DNA of 64,000 bases from Paramecium sonneborni (taxonomy: Eukaryota; Ciliophora; Oligohymenophorea; Peniculida; Parameciidae), in assembly GCA_905182985.1 (NCBI GenBank), contig CAJJDN010000020.1:637771-701770 (forward strand), given 5' to 3'. Shown one piece after another: positions 36,057 through 51,630 of this stretch; position 1 is the first letter of the stretch; each line of letters starts with the position of its first letter. Below the pieces are notes generated by a model that searched no databases, was not told the DNA's origin, and was given only the letters and a program-made list of their open reading frames with translations. A program made the position numbers and the translations under genes.

Positions 36057-38052
36057 ATGAAACCAATTGAAATTGTTTAGCTAATTCAAAATTTCTAAAA
36101 GCAACAGAACTACCCAAATATAGTATACATTATATCTTACAAGTATTTATATATTCTCTATTTATTAGTTGGATTCAAAATTTTATTGATTCTGCCAAAT
36201 TTTAAGGTAATAAATTACTACCTATGAAACCTATTAATCATGATATTGTTGATGAAATTAAATCTAATATCATTTAGTAATACATATTTAAAATTATTAG
36301 ATATCAAGATGATATTTTCAATTCATTTTTAAAAGATAATTTAACATTAAATGTAGATTACATTTATATTAATGAATTGATATGGTCAAATTTAAATGTA
36401 ATCTTATTAATAATTTGAAGACTCTTTATGATGGGTATTGTGTTAAAAGATAATTGACAAATTTTAATTAAATCAACCAATTTAATATTTTTAACTTTAT
36501 TCCTATTTATCAATCCTAACAACATTATATTGAGGGAATTTAATAATTTGATTCCACCTGGAATATTTAATAAATATATACAAATCTAGAAAATGCATTA
36601 TAAAATTAATTATTACTCTCAATTCCAAAATCAAATTTCATTAAATTGTATATTCTTAAGAATGAGGATCAAACCAATTTTGTTCAAATTATTTAAGAAT
36701 TAAGGGAAAAAAAGATAGAATTAGAAATTCTAGTAGATACAATTCAGTTACATAATAAAAAATATATTATAATGGATATAAAGTAAATGAATAAGGGATT
36801 CTATTTGAATTAAACAATACCTACAAATTAAATTAGAAATGAAGAATAAATAAGTTATGAATATTTTGAAGATTACAGAAAAGGATTATCTATATTCGAA
36901 GATCAATAAAGTTTATTAAGTTGTATGTTAAAATGCTATGAAAGTATAGATGCTATAAGAAATTAAATCTTTAATGATTAATCTGAAAAATATAAGAATC
37001 TGAAGTAAATATTAGAAGAATCATATTATGGATTTAGTGAATATGTTTATTATGATTAATTAGATTATGAATTCTTTGAAGAGAAATAGGTAACTATAAC
37101 AAAATCTCGTTATGATGCAGTATACATTTATAATAATGAAAACAGAATAATAATTAATAATTAAAAGAATATTCGTTAATTGGTGGAGTCTTTATTAAGT
37201 CATCCATAATTGTAATGTGATTTCAATTCAGTCTTATTTGAGAGTAGTAATGAATATTATACTGAAGATATTGATTTTACAAAACCAGCTTATTGTTTAA
37301 AGGAAGGATATACATATTAATTAAGGAAATTGATGTGTTAAGAACATAATATTAATAATGAAGATCGAATATAAATAAGAGTTCTTTAATGTCTATATGA
37401 AAATATTGGTTATCAAGAATACAAATCTTTTGCCCCTATATAAAAATGTTACATAAGTCAATGGAATAATTTATAAAATCTGCATCTATTAATAGCTAAT
37501 TTATTTGAAGAAATTAATTAAGAGAATTATACATAACATAGATTGAATAAGAAATATAGTTTGTATTTCCAAACAGATTAATAAGGATAAAAAATATGTT
37601 CATTTTGTTTGCAGAAATTCTGTAATAATTGTTAAGTACCATTTAATGATAAACCATTGAAATTTGGTAAAAGAATAATCAACATTTATGTGATATATCA
37701 AGAAATGTAAATTAAAGTTCCTCGCTTTTAACCTTAAATCTTTGATAATTATTTCCTAAGAGAATATTTTGAGGTGGATTGGGCTTAAGATTAAATTCTA
37801 ATTTTGAACATAAATTAAGATTAAATCAAACCTTATAATGTTAAATATTATTTTGATTCACGTATGTACTTATTTAATATTTCAGATCTTTATTAGTTAT
37901 ATGGAATAATAGAAAAGGTATCATAATCTGAATATTAATGCTATTGTAGAAAGAATTAATTATGGTATAAATTTTCATAAAATAAATATGAGTAAGTTGA
38001 TAATCTAAATGATGATTTGAATGTAATTAAACTGTTTTATATAAGAAAATGA
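36057..38052 (+). CDS. DUSP/USP-like protein, probably catalytically inactive
   Basis: 648 residues with introns 36143-36168 and 36398-36420, closing in frame, only 34 bp after the MAP kinase stop. Near the N terminus the spliced sequence VYIISYNWIQNFIDSAKFQG followed by PMKPINHDIV resembles the DUSP module of ubiquitin proteases (tryptophan helix then a PGPIDN-like turn). A CSFCLQKFCNNC cluster near residue 520 looks like a zinc knuckle. The end (CYCRKNQLWYKFSQNKYEQV) has the shape of the USP Asp box, but with Ser/Gln in place of the Asp pair. I cannot find a Cys box or a GHY His box. My inference is a divergent USP-related protein without protease residues. It is also possible that only DUSP is related. 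Confidence 0.5.
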
Positions 38053-38097
38053 TATGAATAATTTTATAATATAAATTTAGAAATTATATAAATAATA

Positions 38098-39258
38098 ATG
38101 AGAAATAGAAAGGAACTTGGATAATCATTTAAAATGAATGGTCCAATACCAAAAATTGATAAGACTCCAGTGAAAAGAAGGAGTTGTGAATGTTCGGAAT
38201 GTGGTTAAGTAAACAAAAAAATGTAATATATTGGATCTATAATCTAACAATTTCATCCATATTTTAATATAGCTTTTAAATTGTTTGAAAATGAAAGAAA
38301 GAATCAAGAAAAGTAAACTAAGATTCAATAACAGAAATAATTAAGATTAAGAAATAAGAGACATAATCATAATAAAGATATGTTAAAAAGAGCAGTCAAT
38401 GTAATTACAATATAAGATGCGTTAACAAATAATAGGAGAAAAAATGTAGAACTACCTCCTATAAATATGTGTTCTTTAAAAGAAATAAAATATAATTCAT
38501 CGAATAGTACATTATCAGTTGTACCATAAAGAAAAATGTGGGATAAACGATAAACTACAATTAAGTTTCAATACAACAAAAACAATGGTCATAATCAAAG
38601 ATGTTACTTGCCTGCTATTCCTTTAGATTCTCATCTAGTATTTAGGATTAATAAAGTTATTTACTAATAATATATCTTAAGACATCAGTAAGGAACTGTT
38701 GATGATTTTAATTTTAAATTACGAATTAATATTTTTGATGAAAAATAAGAACCTTAACCAATTAAACATTAATTATTGGTTCCACCTATTAGATAAGAAG
38801 AAGATTATGATGAAGATGAATCTATAATTGAATCAGTTTAATAAATGCCGATTAAAAATAAACCTATAAGAGAAGAATAATATAAATAAATCTTGAAATA
38901 TAATAAAAGAAGTTTTGCTAATCTTGTTGAATAGGCCTAACTAACAGAAAGAAAAGCTATACAGAATTTAATTAAAATTAGTATTCTTATCTATCTTAAA
39001 TAGGTAATAGTCATAGAATCCTACCATTAATATTTGATTAATAGCCGTTACCAATTTATATGATTCATAGTAATTATTTAGATGCTCAAAAGACATCCAA
39101 AAGTACTAAGTTAATTAAATTAGAAAAGTCATAACCAGCTATGCTAAAGTAATTAATAATAATTTAATTTAAGATCATAAAGTTAGCATGTTAAAATAAT
39201 AGCCATAAATAAACATAAAAAGAACTAAACAGCAGGATCAGTATTGTTAAGATTATGA
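38098..39258 (+). CDS. Unknown basic protein with short Cys cluster
   Basis: 370 residues with introns 38981-39003 (23 nt) and 39149-39173 (25 nt). A Cys cluster CECSECG lies at residues about 26-32. It is followed by a Gln/Lys/Asn-rich region, a stretch with NNGHNQRCYLPAIPLDSHLVF, and an acidic patch EEDYDEDES near residue 260. It is highly charged and probably mostly disordered. It starts 45 bp after the previous stop on the same strand. No family recognised. Confidence 0.6.
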
Positions 39259-39442
39259 AATTCTTGTTAAATATTTCATAAGTAGTTGATTATATGAATT
39301 ATTAATTCTAATTATTTATAATATCATAAAATATTATAAAAATGAACAAATATTTTTTTTAATATTTTAAATAATTTAATTTTTTGATTTGAGTAAATTA
39401 TAAATAATATGTCTATAATGATTTGAAAAGTTATATATAAAT

Positions 39443-40819
39443 TCATTATTCGAAAACATTAATAGCAGAATGAGAAAATTGAATTTTTTCATCTTTAAAT
39501 TTAGCATCAAATCCTGATAAATTTAAATATTTTTATTCTAGTGTTGGCTGATTATTCATATTTTCTTCAATATCATCAAAATCAACAGTTTCAAGTTATT
39601 AAATAAAATCCATATGAGGTTGACTTGCAGCAATTTTGATTGGGGCTTAAGATGATTATTTTAATTATACAGCATCCTAAAATGAAGGAACATATTTAAC
39701 TGCATTAGAAGATGAAGATCCTAAAATAAATAAATAAATAAAATACCAAGATTAGAAATATTTGATTATTTTTTAGTATTTGATCTTTGAGCAGGATCAT
39801 TTGCAGGTACAGCTAAAAAAGATGCTTAAAGTTTAACTTCTTATATAGATTCTTTATGTTATGATTTATTAGACCATTCAAATATATTATCATATGTATT
39901 AGTATTGCTGCATTATTTCATTAATGTTTTAAGCATATCATAATCAGGTTAATCTTCAAATGCTAGATTTTTTAAATATCTTAAAATAATATAATTTTTA
40001 AATACTTTAGATAATCAGCAAATTGTATAGGTAATTCTTTACATAAGGAATCAATAGTAGTATTCATTTTGACTTCTCCAACTGCTATAGTTCTATCTTT
40101 TTCTCCAATATTTTACAAATTTTACCATGGTAACTTGCTTAAAATCATTATCATAAATTACCCTAAAATTAGGTAGATTATGACATACATCATAGATTCT
40201 AAATCATCTTTTCTGCTAATTTCAAATCCTTTATGAGCAGCAATTGAAGCATATCTTGTTGTTCCTATAAATGATTTTCTATCTTTAAATGGACTCTCAT
40301 CATATAATATATTTACATATGTCTTCCTTTATCTAAAATAGATTTTGAAACACCGAAATCTACTAAATATACAATTGATGTATTTTATTTGCCCATCATA
40401 ATATTTTCTGGTTTTAAATCTCTATGAACTATTCCTCTTTAATGTACTGATTTAAACACAGATAATAATTAATCTAATAATTATAAACCAGATTTTAGTG
40501 ATAATTATTTATATGTTCGATTATAATATCCTAGGTCTTTTCCCAATAATTCAACAACCATTACATTATAATTTTATTCTGCTCCAAACCAATATAATTT
40601 TGTTATTCCTTATATTCCTTATAATTTAGTCAGTAAATAAACTTCTCTATCCAATGTCTCATGTTCTCCTTTTTCTAATTTTACTGCAACTTCTTCTCTT
40701 GTCACTTTATGAATTGCCAAATATACTACACCAAAAGATCCTGAACTTAGTTGATTCTTTATTATATATTTGTTATCAAAAATTTTAGGTTCTAGATAAC
40801 TACTTGGTAATTTTTTCAT
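39443..40819 (-). CDS. Casein kinase 1-like protein kinase
   Basis: 425 residues; introns of 23, 24, 26 and 26 nt close exactly. The domain begins KYIIKNQLSSGSFGVVYLAI, followed by [43 protein letters not shown] and VDFGVSK. After the first intron comes HIPFKDRKSFIGTTRYASIAA, the CK1 hallmark of HxPYxxKKxLTGTxRYAS, then GFEISRKDDLESMMYVIIYL and LPWQNL. The CK1-type DLG/DFG region reads DFGVSK. The tail (from residue about 300) is polar and low complexity with an acidic segment VDFDDIEEN. CK1 enzymes phosphorylate pre-acidified Ser sites in many pathways; no specific role can be inferred. It is convergent with the gene ending at 39258. Confidence 0.9.
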
Positions 40820-41308
40820 ATTTAATAATTATATTCAAGAATCAAATAAACAAGAATATAATCTTTATTTTACATTTTCATTCAAATAAGAAATATAATC
40901 ATATATAATTACTATTTACTATCTAAACTACTAATTAAACATATATTTACAAAGTCCTCTATTTTTAATATATTTAATTTACTACTATATTTCTATTCTA
41001 AATGATAATTAATATAATCATATAATCATATAATGCTTCTTATTCATAAAGCTCTCTTATATAGATCATTTATATTATTTCTGATGTTATATTTAATCAA
41101 TATTTTATTATTATATCAAGTATCTGATTACTCATTTTAAATTCTTTTTGTTTAAATAAATTATTTACAATTCTATACTTTATTTTAACTTTTTTAAGTG
41201 CTCTTTTATCTGATTCTCATTTTACAATCAAATTAAACACTATCACAAAATAAATCAATTATTATCTAAATAAAATTTAATTTATTTTTATAATCTAAAT
41301 TTCCTCAA
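40820..41308. other. Divergent promoter region
   Basis: About 490 bp between the CK1 start (minus) and the coiled-coil start (plus). Very A/T-rich with no coding signal. Confidence 0.5.
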
Positions 41309-44182
41309 ATGGTTCCTAAAAATCCTGTTAGTGATATTAATACTCTTGTATTGAAACAATATAAGATTATGTATGAAGAGATTTGTTTAAGGTTTAAATC
41401 TGAAAAAGAGACTTAAGCCAAAGAACTTGAAATCTTGAAAGATAAATACGATAATCTATAAAAAAGATGGGAAACTCTTAATTAATTAAAAGATAAATTT
41501 GATGCAAAACTCAAATAAGATACTAATGATCCTAAATCATTAAATTAAGTTCATAAAACATCTGGACATTAATAAACTAATTTTTAACCTAATTCAGAAA
41601 AATAATTATTTTTTACTTAAATTTAATAGTTAAATGATTAAATTGCTAAATAAAAAAAATAAATTTAAGAATTAAATGATAAAAATGAAAAGCACTCTAT
41701 TGATAATAAAAAACTAGAAATTGAAAATAAAAAATATTCTGAATAACTAAATTAAATTAGAAAATCATCTAATCATAAAATTAATGATCAATAAATATTG
41801 CAATATGAAGATAATATATAAAAATTTATTTAAACTATTGAGGACATGAAAAATGAGAAAAATAATAATGAAAAGCTAATTGAAAAATTAACAAAAGAAA
41901 ATTAAGTTTTATATTAAACAAATGATGAACTTAAAAAAAAACATCATGAACATGATAAAAATTAATAACAAAAAAATTAGTTTTAATTATAATTAAGTGA
42001 ATTAGGATTAAAAAATAGTCAGTTAGAAAAATTAGTTAAAGATTTGGAAAAATAATAACAATATTAATAAGATCTAGCTTAATAAAATGCTAAATAAATG
42101 GAAGATAAACAGTAAGAAATATAAATATTATAATAAAAAAATTAGGAATATTAAAAAGAATTATAAAATCTAAATTAATTGTAGATTGTATATAATGAAT
42201 AATAATAATAACTTTAACATTTAGCTGATGTTATATAATAATTGGAGAAAAAACTTTCAGAATCTGCTAATTAAAAATCAAATGAATCTGAAAAGAAATA
42301 ATAATAACAAAAATATGATGATTTATATTAATAATATACAGAACTATAGACTTAAGACATAATGAAATAGGAATGGCTTAATCTATAAAAATCTTAACTT
42401 GAAGATATTAAATAAGAGAATGAATAATTAAATCATAGAATAGAAGAATTGTAATAATAAAATACTCTTTTGATTGGTTAGCTTGAATCTTAAAAGGATG
42501 ATACTAGATTAACTTTAAGTTAATTATAAGATTAGGTAAATTCTTATGAACATATTGTTTCTGATAAGAATTAAGAAATTCAATAATTAAATTTAGAGAT
42601 ATCAAAATAAAAGTTTAATTTAAAAAACGATGACTATGAAGAAAAAATTAAATAATTGAAAACACAATATGAAAAATCAGAATCAGAATCTAAAATGAAA
42701 ATTGAATGGATGGAAATATAAAATACAGAATTAGAAGAAACTATTAATGAATATGAAAAAAAAATATCAAATTTTGTGGAATAATTGAGTTAATTATCTA
42801 AAATTAATTCAGAAGATAATTCTGAAAAGATTGTTGAACTTTAAGAACATCTTAAATAATATGAACTTATAGTTAATAATAAAAATATTGAAATTGATGA
42901 ATTGAAGAAATAAATTAATGAGATAAATAAAAAATAAAGTGATGAAGATTTTGAAAAGAAGTTTTTAAATTTACAAACATAATATGAAAAATTAGAAACT
43001 GAAAATCAGATGAAATAATAATGGTAGAATATTTAAGAAGAAGAACAATAAGAATAAGTTAATTAATTAAATGCATAAATAGATAAATTAAATGATGAAT
43101 TGTCTTAAACATAAAATTTAAACTAAAAATGTAAATTTTAATTTTATTTTAGTACAAAATACATTATAATAAGAAAATGAAAAAAATGAATAATTGATTA
43201 AATAATCTTAATAATAACTTTTAGATATTTAAAATTCATTTAATTCAGGAAATATTAAAAATGCCTTACGAAAATCAATTAAAAAAGAAGAATCATTTGA
43301 AGAAGAAGCAAATACAAAAAAAAATTAAGATGAATAATGTGTGAATGATTTAAAGGATAAAATTATAGCATTAAATGAAGAATTAGGTGAATATGAAGAG
43401 AATTAAATAAATTTACAGTAATAAATAACTTAGTTAACAGAATAGAAAAATAAAATTTAATCTTAATATGAAGAAATGTATAATTATTATTCAAGTATAA
43501 TATTTATAAAATTATATAATAGAAGCTTATGATTAAGTATAAGACTTAACAGTTTAAGTTGAGGATCTTAAGAAAATAATTTTAGACAAAGAAAATTAGA
43601 TAGTAGAAAATTAATATTAGATATAATAATTGGAGGAATAACTATTATAAATGAATGAAATAAATAAGGATGCTATTAATGAAAATTAAGATATAAATGA
43701 AATGAAAGCATTTTATGAGCAAAAGTTTTTAGAGTAGGGAACATTAATATAAAATTTATAATAGTAATTAGAATAAACTTCAGATTAAGATTATTATTAA
43801 AAGATGAACAAAATATTATAAGAGAATGAAGAATTAAGATAATTAAGAAGTGAAAATTAAGAAGAATTAAATAGAAAAGATTAGATGATAGAGGAATTAT
43901 AATTATAAATGTTAACATAATCATAAGTGACAGGAAGTTCTGGTATTTATAATTAATATATATATAGATCTACAAGAAAGAAAAAGAAGACAAGAGTTAT
44001 TAGAAAAAGTAAAAGAGGATAAATCTGATATTTCTGGATCTTCAAATGAATAATTGATTTAGAAAATAGGTAATTAGAGTAATGGAGAAAGTGCAAAATA
44101 ATCTCTAAAATTAGATAATACACAAGATTTATCAAAATCTTCAAAACCTAAAAGTGCTAAGAGTTTAGATTTTCAAGAGTGA
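41309..44182 (+). CDS. Long coiled-coil protein
   Basis: 932 residues with introns 43131-43152, 43495-43522 and 43943-43967, closing in frame. After a short N terminus (MVPKNPVSDINTLVLKQYKIM) nearly the whole protein is a heptad-type coiled coil rich in Glu, Lys, Gln, Leu and Asn, with only brief interruptions (about residues 80-110 and 600-640). The last 70 residues are Ser/Lys-rich and disordered. Homopolymeric Gln in the coil comes from TAA/TAG codons. In Paramecium such proteins are often basal body, infraciliary lattice or golgin-like components, but the sequence alone does not show which. Confidence 0.75.
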
Positions 44183-44217
44183 ATTTGTTTCTAATTTATT
44201 TAAAAATAAATGTATGA

Positions 44218-44361
44218 TCATGCCTTCTTAGGTTTGAACACAACAGCTGCTAATTTTAATACTCCAAATAAAATGGCTGCTTTAAAGAATTCTTTAAATT
44301 GCTTGCTTCTAAATTCTCTTGTTGCTTATTATTTCTCTTATTGTGGTTGAAGGAAGAACAT
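44218..44361 (-). CDS. 47-residue single-span membrane protein
   Basis: A short uninterrupted minus-strand frame in the 203-bp space between two plus-strand genes, starting MFFLQPQQEKQQ and ending VVFKPKKA at TGA. Residues 1-24 are polar and basic; residues about 25-42 (FFKAAILFGVLKLAAVVF) form one membrane helix followed by a basic KPKK tail. Size and layout resemble small TOM-type or other tiny mitochondrial outer-membrane subunits, but there is no decisive motif. The amino-acid mix (Ala, Gly, Val, Pro) is unlike random AT-rich frames in this window, which supports reality. Both flanking genes end or begin within 36 bp. Confidence 0.5.
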
Positions 44362-44385
44362 TTAATTATATATTTAATTTTATTT

Positions 44386-46200
44386 ATGATAAGTAATTAA
44401 TATGATGAGCTTATGAATAATGAATTCGATGTTAGAGAATTCATACTTAAGAATTTTGTATAAGCTAATTTTGAGATCAATTATAAAAAAATAGAATAGT
44501 CTATGCCATAAATAGCTTAAATATAATCATAAACATGTGAAGATATAGCAAGCTCTGTCGATAATAATTTAGAAGATTATGTTGAAATAAGCACTTAATT
44601 AACATCATTACAATCTTAATTAGATAATTTAACACTTTAATTCAATAACATCACTGATATTATTGTATTGACTTAAGATAATTTGTAATAAAGAATATAT
44701 TAAATTAATGTCATTGTTGAAAATCTTAAGTTAATATAGAATCTTTAACTTAATATGAAGGATTTAAGAAAATTAATCAATATATTAGAAAATATAGACT
44801 TAAATCAAGAAATGTCAAATCATAATCTACTTGAAATGAGTGAATTAATTGTTAAATCTAGATTATTATATACAGAATTAGATAAATCACCACATTGTAG
44901 ATAATTAATTTAATAATTTGATCTTTTGTAAATTATTCAATCTAATTAATGCTCATTTTAAAATTTATTAGAAAAGCAATTTGTTAATTGTTTATAAACT
45001 TTCAATTCTATTAAGTTTGCTTGTATCTTAAGATCATTCTAAAAAATGCAACTTAATAAAACACCTGAAAAATTGCTTGTCTAATTTTTATTAAAACCAG
45101 CATTTGATATAGCTTTTGCTAAATTAAATAAGAATCTATTAACTAAAGATACATCTAATTTAGAATCATTTTTATCATAAGTACTATAGATATATGAAAA
45201 TAATATTGAAATAGCTAAAGTAGAAACTGAAACATTCTCTTTTAAAAATATTTTGGTAGAGTTACTTTATATCTATTTATCAACTAAAGAATGTGTTAAT
45301 ATATATTCTCTTGGAGTTTTGGATTTATTTTAATAGAACTATTAGAATATATAAAATGTTAAATAAACTCTTAAAGTAAATTTTGAAAAAGGATCTGATG
45401 TAGAAAAAAAATTTATGGAAAAATGGAATTTATCAACATATTTTTCAATGAGATAAGCAGAAATTATTAAAAAATTAGAATCTGAACTTTAAAATTAATT
45501 AACAAATAATGAATACAATTTTCATTTGGTTTTATAAAATATTATAGAGAATTGTTTTTCATAAAAAGTTTATATCTCCTTATTAAAATAGAAATTTTAT
45601 ACATTAGCTATATAAATTATAACAAGGTTTTGTAATTTTATAAAAGCAAATAAGAATTCCATATAAAATGACAAGGTTCCATTTGTAATTAATAATTTAT
45701 CAAAGATATATTTATCTTAATTATAATAAGATATTTTAATATTATAATTGGAAAAAATAAGATCAGTGATCTCAGAATTAATAGATATTGTTATAGTTTA
45801 GATAAAGATTGAATGTTAATAAAATTTAGAACCATTTAGTGGTATACCAGCTAAATTTAGAATGACAAATAGAGACATGCCAAATTAACCATCAAATTTT
45901 TGTATCAACATTTTTAAACCACTTTAAAATTATTTATTAAAATTAGATGATGATTCTATAAAGAAATTAACATGTGAAAAAGTATAATTTTATTATATAT
46001 AAAAGGTATGTAATTCTACATTAGAAAGATTTTAAGTAATAAAAAAATAAGCATTAGACACATGTGATAAAAATGAAGAATTAATGGCTAAAATGGGAGT
46101 TAAAAAAAATGATGCGTTAGATAATTAAAAAATAAGAATGTAGTTTTAATTGGATGAAGAGGAAATAAAAAATATTATGATAACTAAATTATATTAATGA
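44386..46200 (+). CDS. COG2: Conserved oligomeric Golgi complex subunit 2
   Basis: 604 residues in one exon without introns. The N-terminal 180 residues have the COG2 layout: FDVREFILKNF, coiled coil with LEDYVEISTQLTSLQSQLDN, and a helical region. The C-terminal part is diagnostic: SGIPAKFRMTNRDMPNQPSNF followed by KPLQNYL matches the IP-RxTNxExP--SxxVDxxLxPL signature of COG2, and the end (KIRMQFQLDEEEIKNIM) matches its final helix. COG2 is in lobe A of the COG tether that retains retrograde Golgi vesicles. The start is the ATG at 44386, the first in the frame. The lack of introns contrasts with most neighbours. Its stop overlaps the next possible start by four bases. Confidence 0.82.
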
Positions 46201-46685
46201 TTTTTTAACAATTAAAATTAGAATTATATGATTGTTTAAGACCTAATTTGCATTAAGAATTAATGAAACGACCTGATTATTTTGATTAAAAACAAAAAAA
46301 GAATTACAGCTTTGATTTAAATTTGGATAGATTTCCTATTTAATTGCAATAATAAAAGTAAAAACAAAATCAAACCTGGAGACTTTAAATTGCAACTGCC
46401 AAATAAAATAAAGATCAATATGAAATTATTTTAAGTTCTTACAGACATAATATGTCTTCATCTGTAAATAATTCAAAAAAATAAAAAAATAATAGTAATA
46501 AGAAAAAATATATAGAAAATGAAAAATAATAGATTAACTTTAATAATTAAGTAAATTAATATATATAAGTATAATAACATTCTTAAAAATTTGTGAGAAT
46601 TGGTAGAGTTATATAAAGAAATGAAATAAGTATGGGAAGTATAGATAGTATTTAAAATAGAAGAAAGAAATTGAGCAAAGTTTGA
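46197..46685 (+). CDS. Unknown small basic protein
   Basis: 162 residues from the ATG at 46197, which overlaps the COG2 stop (ATGA); a second in-frame ATG at 46263 (MKRPDYFDQ) would leave a 62-bp spacer and is the more likely start in a eukaryote. It contains NYSFDLNLDRFP, a TWRLQIA segment and a basic Lys/Gln/Asn-rich tail ending RRKKLSKV. No intron and no known domain. It is convergent with the following kinase gene, whose stop is only 24 bp away. Confidence 0.55.
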
Positions 46686-46709
46686 ATTTATTTAGAATTT
46701 ATACTTTTA

Positions 46710-48394
46710 TCATATAATTTTCTTAGGAATAAGAAGATTGTTCTAATTTGTTATTTTATAATTTAAAGATGGCACTAAATTTAAGATATTGTTTTTAACA
46801 ATTGATCTTCGAGTATTAATTGAAGGAATTGAGTCTCTATCATGAATATCTGTTTTAATTCTTTATGTTTTTGACTCTTGAGCATAATCATTATTGATTA
46901 TATTTAATCCTAAAAAAAAAGAGGATTCTGTTTTTCTAAATGATTTCTGCTTTATAATAGGAATCTTATTTAATTTAACAGGACTGAGAGAAGGCTATGT
47001 TAATTCTGTTAATGTAGGAAGAATAGCTTTATTTGATTAAATAATTTTTTGATTTTTCTTAGAAGAATCTGGATCAAATTGAATAATTATTTATTCATTA
47101 TCAATGCTGAATTATTACTAAAACTTTAGGAATTTAAATTCTTAAGAGCATTCATAAGTTTAATTACTAATTGCATTTAAACGACAATTTTTTTCTTTTT
47201 AAGAAAGACAATTAAGAGTTCGATAAGTTTTAAACATTTTTGTGGGTCTTGTTATTGATAATTTATTAAGAAATTATTAATTTCTTGGACTATATGTATC
47301 CAGATTTTGTTATTCATATTAATCTTCATCAAATTCAGCAATTGAAAATTTAAATTAAGTGATTTATGTTTTTTATTAAAAAGGAGATTGTTTAATTGAT
47401 AATTTCTACAATTAAATTATAAACAAAATAGATTATAATTATTAAAAAATCTATAATTATTATAAAAAATACTTGATTTTTTAATTCTTAACATATTCCG
47501 AATTATTTTAGACTCATAGGAATTGGATCATGAAATTATCGAGTAATCCATGGATGAACTAAAGCTTATGAAGCAGTATATCGAGAATCTTGATCGAATT
47601 ATAATAATCTTTATAAGAGATCTCTAGCTAGAGGAGATGCATGTAAAGGTTATTCATATTTTAAATTAGGAAAGCTATTAATAAATTCTTTTTTAGTGTT
47701 AATTCTAGGATAGAATGGATGTTATCCTTAATTAAGAAGCATGTAAAATACAATACCACAAGACCACATATCAACAGCTTTATTATATGATTTATTCAAT
47801 ATTTATTCAGGTGCCATAAATATAAATGTTCCACATTATTCTGAAACTGTCTAATAGTAACGTATTTCAGGTTTATATTTATAACTTAAACCAAAATCAG
47901 CTATTTTTATACTAGATAAGTCTTCTGAATTTTTAATTAAGATATTATCTAATTAAATGATGTATCAAATACCAGGTTTAATATCACGATGAATAATCTA
48001 TTTAGAATGAAGGTATTCAACACCTGTAAATATTGATTACATTATTTAACTAATTATAGACTCTTCTAAACTTTTTTTCATTAATTCTTTTAATGATCCT
48101 CCTGCTGCATATTCCATTATTAAATATTAACAATTTCCACGTTTCAAATACTAAAACTATATCTACATAAATAACCTAATAAAATTCAATAATATTTTAA
48201 TGTTTAAGACTTTCCATAATTGATGTTTCCTATATTTATGCCCCTTACATTAACTAAATATTCAACCTTAATTTATTTACCTTAATTGCCACTTCTTCAT
48301 TTTTATATTATCCTTTATAGACTTAACCAAATGCTCCTTCACCTATCTTCTCTTAGATTTATATGTCTTTCTCTAAGAAAATATCATGTCTCAT
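46710..48394 (-). CDS. CAMK/Nek-like protein kinase
   Basis: 537 residues with introns of 25, 24 and 22 nt. It begins MRHDIFLEKDIQIQEKIG; glycine loop GEGAFGQV, VAIKV lysine, MEYAAGGSL hinge. The catalytic loop HRDIKP is split from DNILIK by the 24-nt intron. DFGLSY, CGTFIFMAPEQIL and WSCGIVLYMLL follow, ending with the HPWI motif typical of CAMK-group C-lobes. The C-terminal 240 residues are polar, Ser/Asn/Gln-rich and disordered, without a calmodulin-binding motif I could identify. An alternative single 67-nt intron is possible where I removed 22 nt. Confidence 0.8.
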
Positions 48395-48591
48395 AATTAT
48401 AATTATTATTTAATTTATCAATCAAGACTTACTTACTTATCCATATCGTATATAATATTATAACTAGTCTTTCTAGATCTAATAAAAGATAGTACATATT
48501 CATAAAATACATCGATTTTTCAATTACAAATTAAGAATCTATTTATTAAACAGTCTTAATTCAGTATAAAATAATATATCAAAATTACGTA

Positions 48592-49134
48592 ATGAACAAT
48601 ATACTCAGCAGTTTCTCCCCCATTGTTAAAAGAAACTCAAATACTAAAACTGAAAGCATTGATTTTAAGATGAAATTACTTCATTTTGAACCACTTAATA
48701 TTAATACTTAACCTATTAAACAAATAAGAGTTAAAATAGAAAGAAAACTATCTCCTATTTTTGATTAGAATTATAATGCTCTATTCTTAAATAAAATTAA
48801 AGTGCAAAAAATGGCTTTGAAAAAAGCAAAGCTGTCATCAAGTATAGATTATAGAGCATTACCAGGATTTGATTTTCAAGCATAGTTATAATTTCTATAA
48901 CCAGCTACTCTTGTATTGCCTTCAACTCAAAGAAATAATATAAATCATATTAGTTAATCAAGGAGATAATAATTCAAAGATAGCTCATAATTTGAATCTG
49001 AAAGAAAACATCAATCAAAAGTTCGCATTCGCTTACCTAAAATTGAGAAAAGTGTTGACATAAATTTATCCAAAAGCTCTCTTAATTGTTGGACTATGAA
49101 TAGCTCTTCTAGTCTTTTATAAGCTAATAAATGA
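48592..49134 (+). CDS. Unknown basic Ser/Gln-rich protein
   Basis: 180 residues without introns. Contains PIVKRNSNTKTES, a basic patch IRVKIERKLSP, LPGFDFQAQLQFLQP and the C-terminal WTMNSSSSLLQANK. It is positively charged and probably disordered. It lies between two minus-strand kinase genes (197 bp and 23 bp away). Unknown function. Confidence 0.6.
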
Positions 49135-49157
49135 TTAAATTTAATGTATATAGAACA

Positions 49158-51630
<2,473 letters not shown>

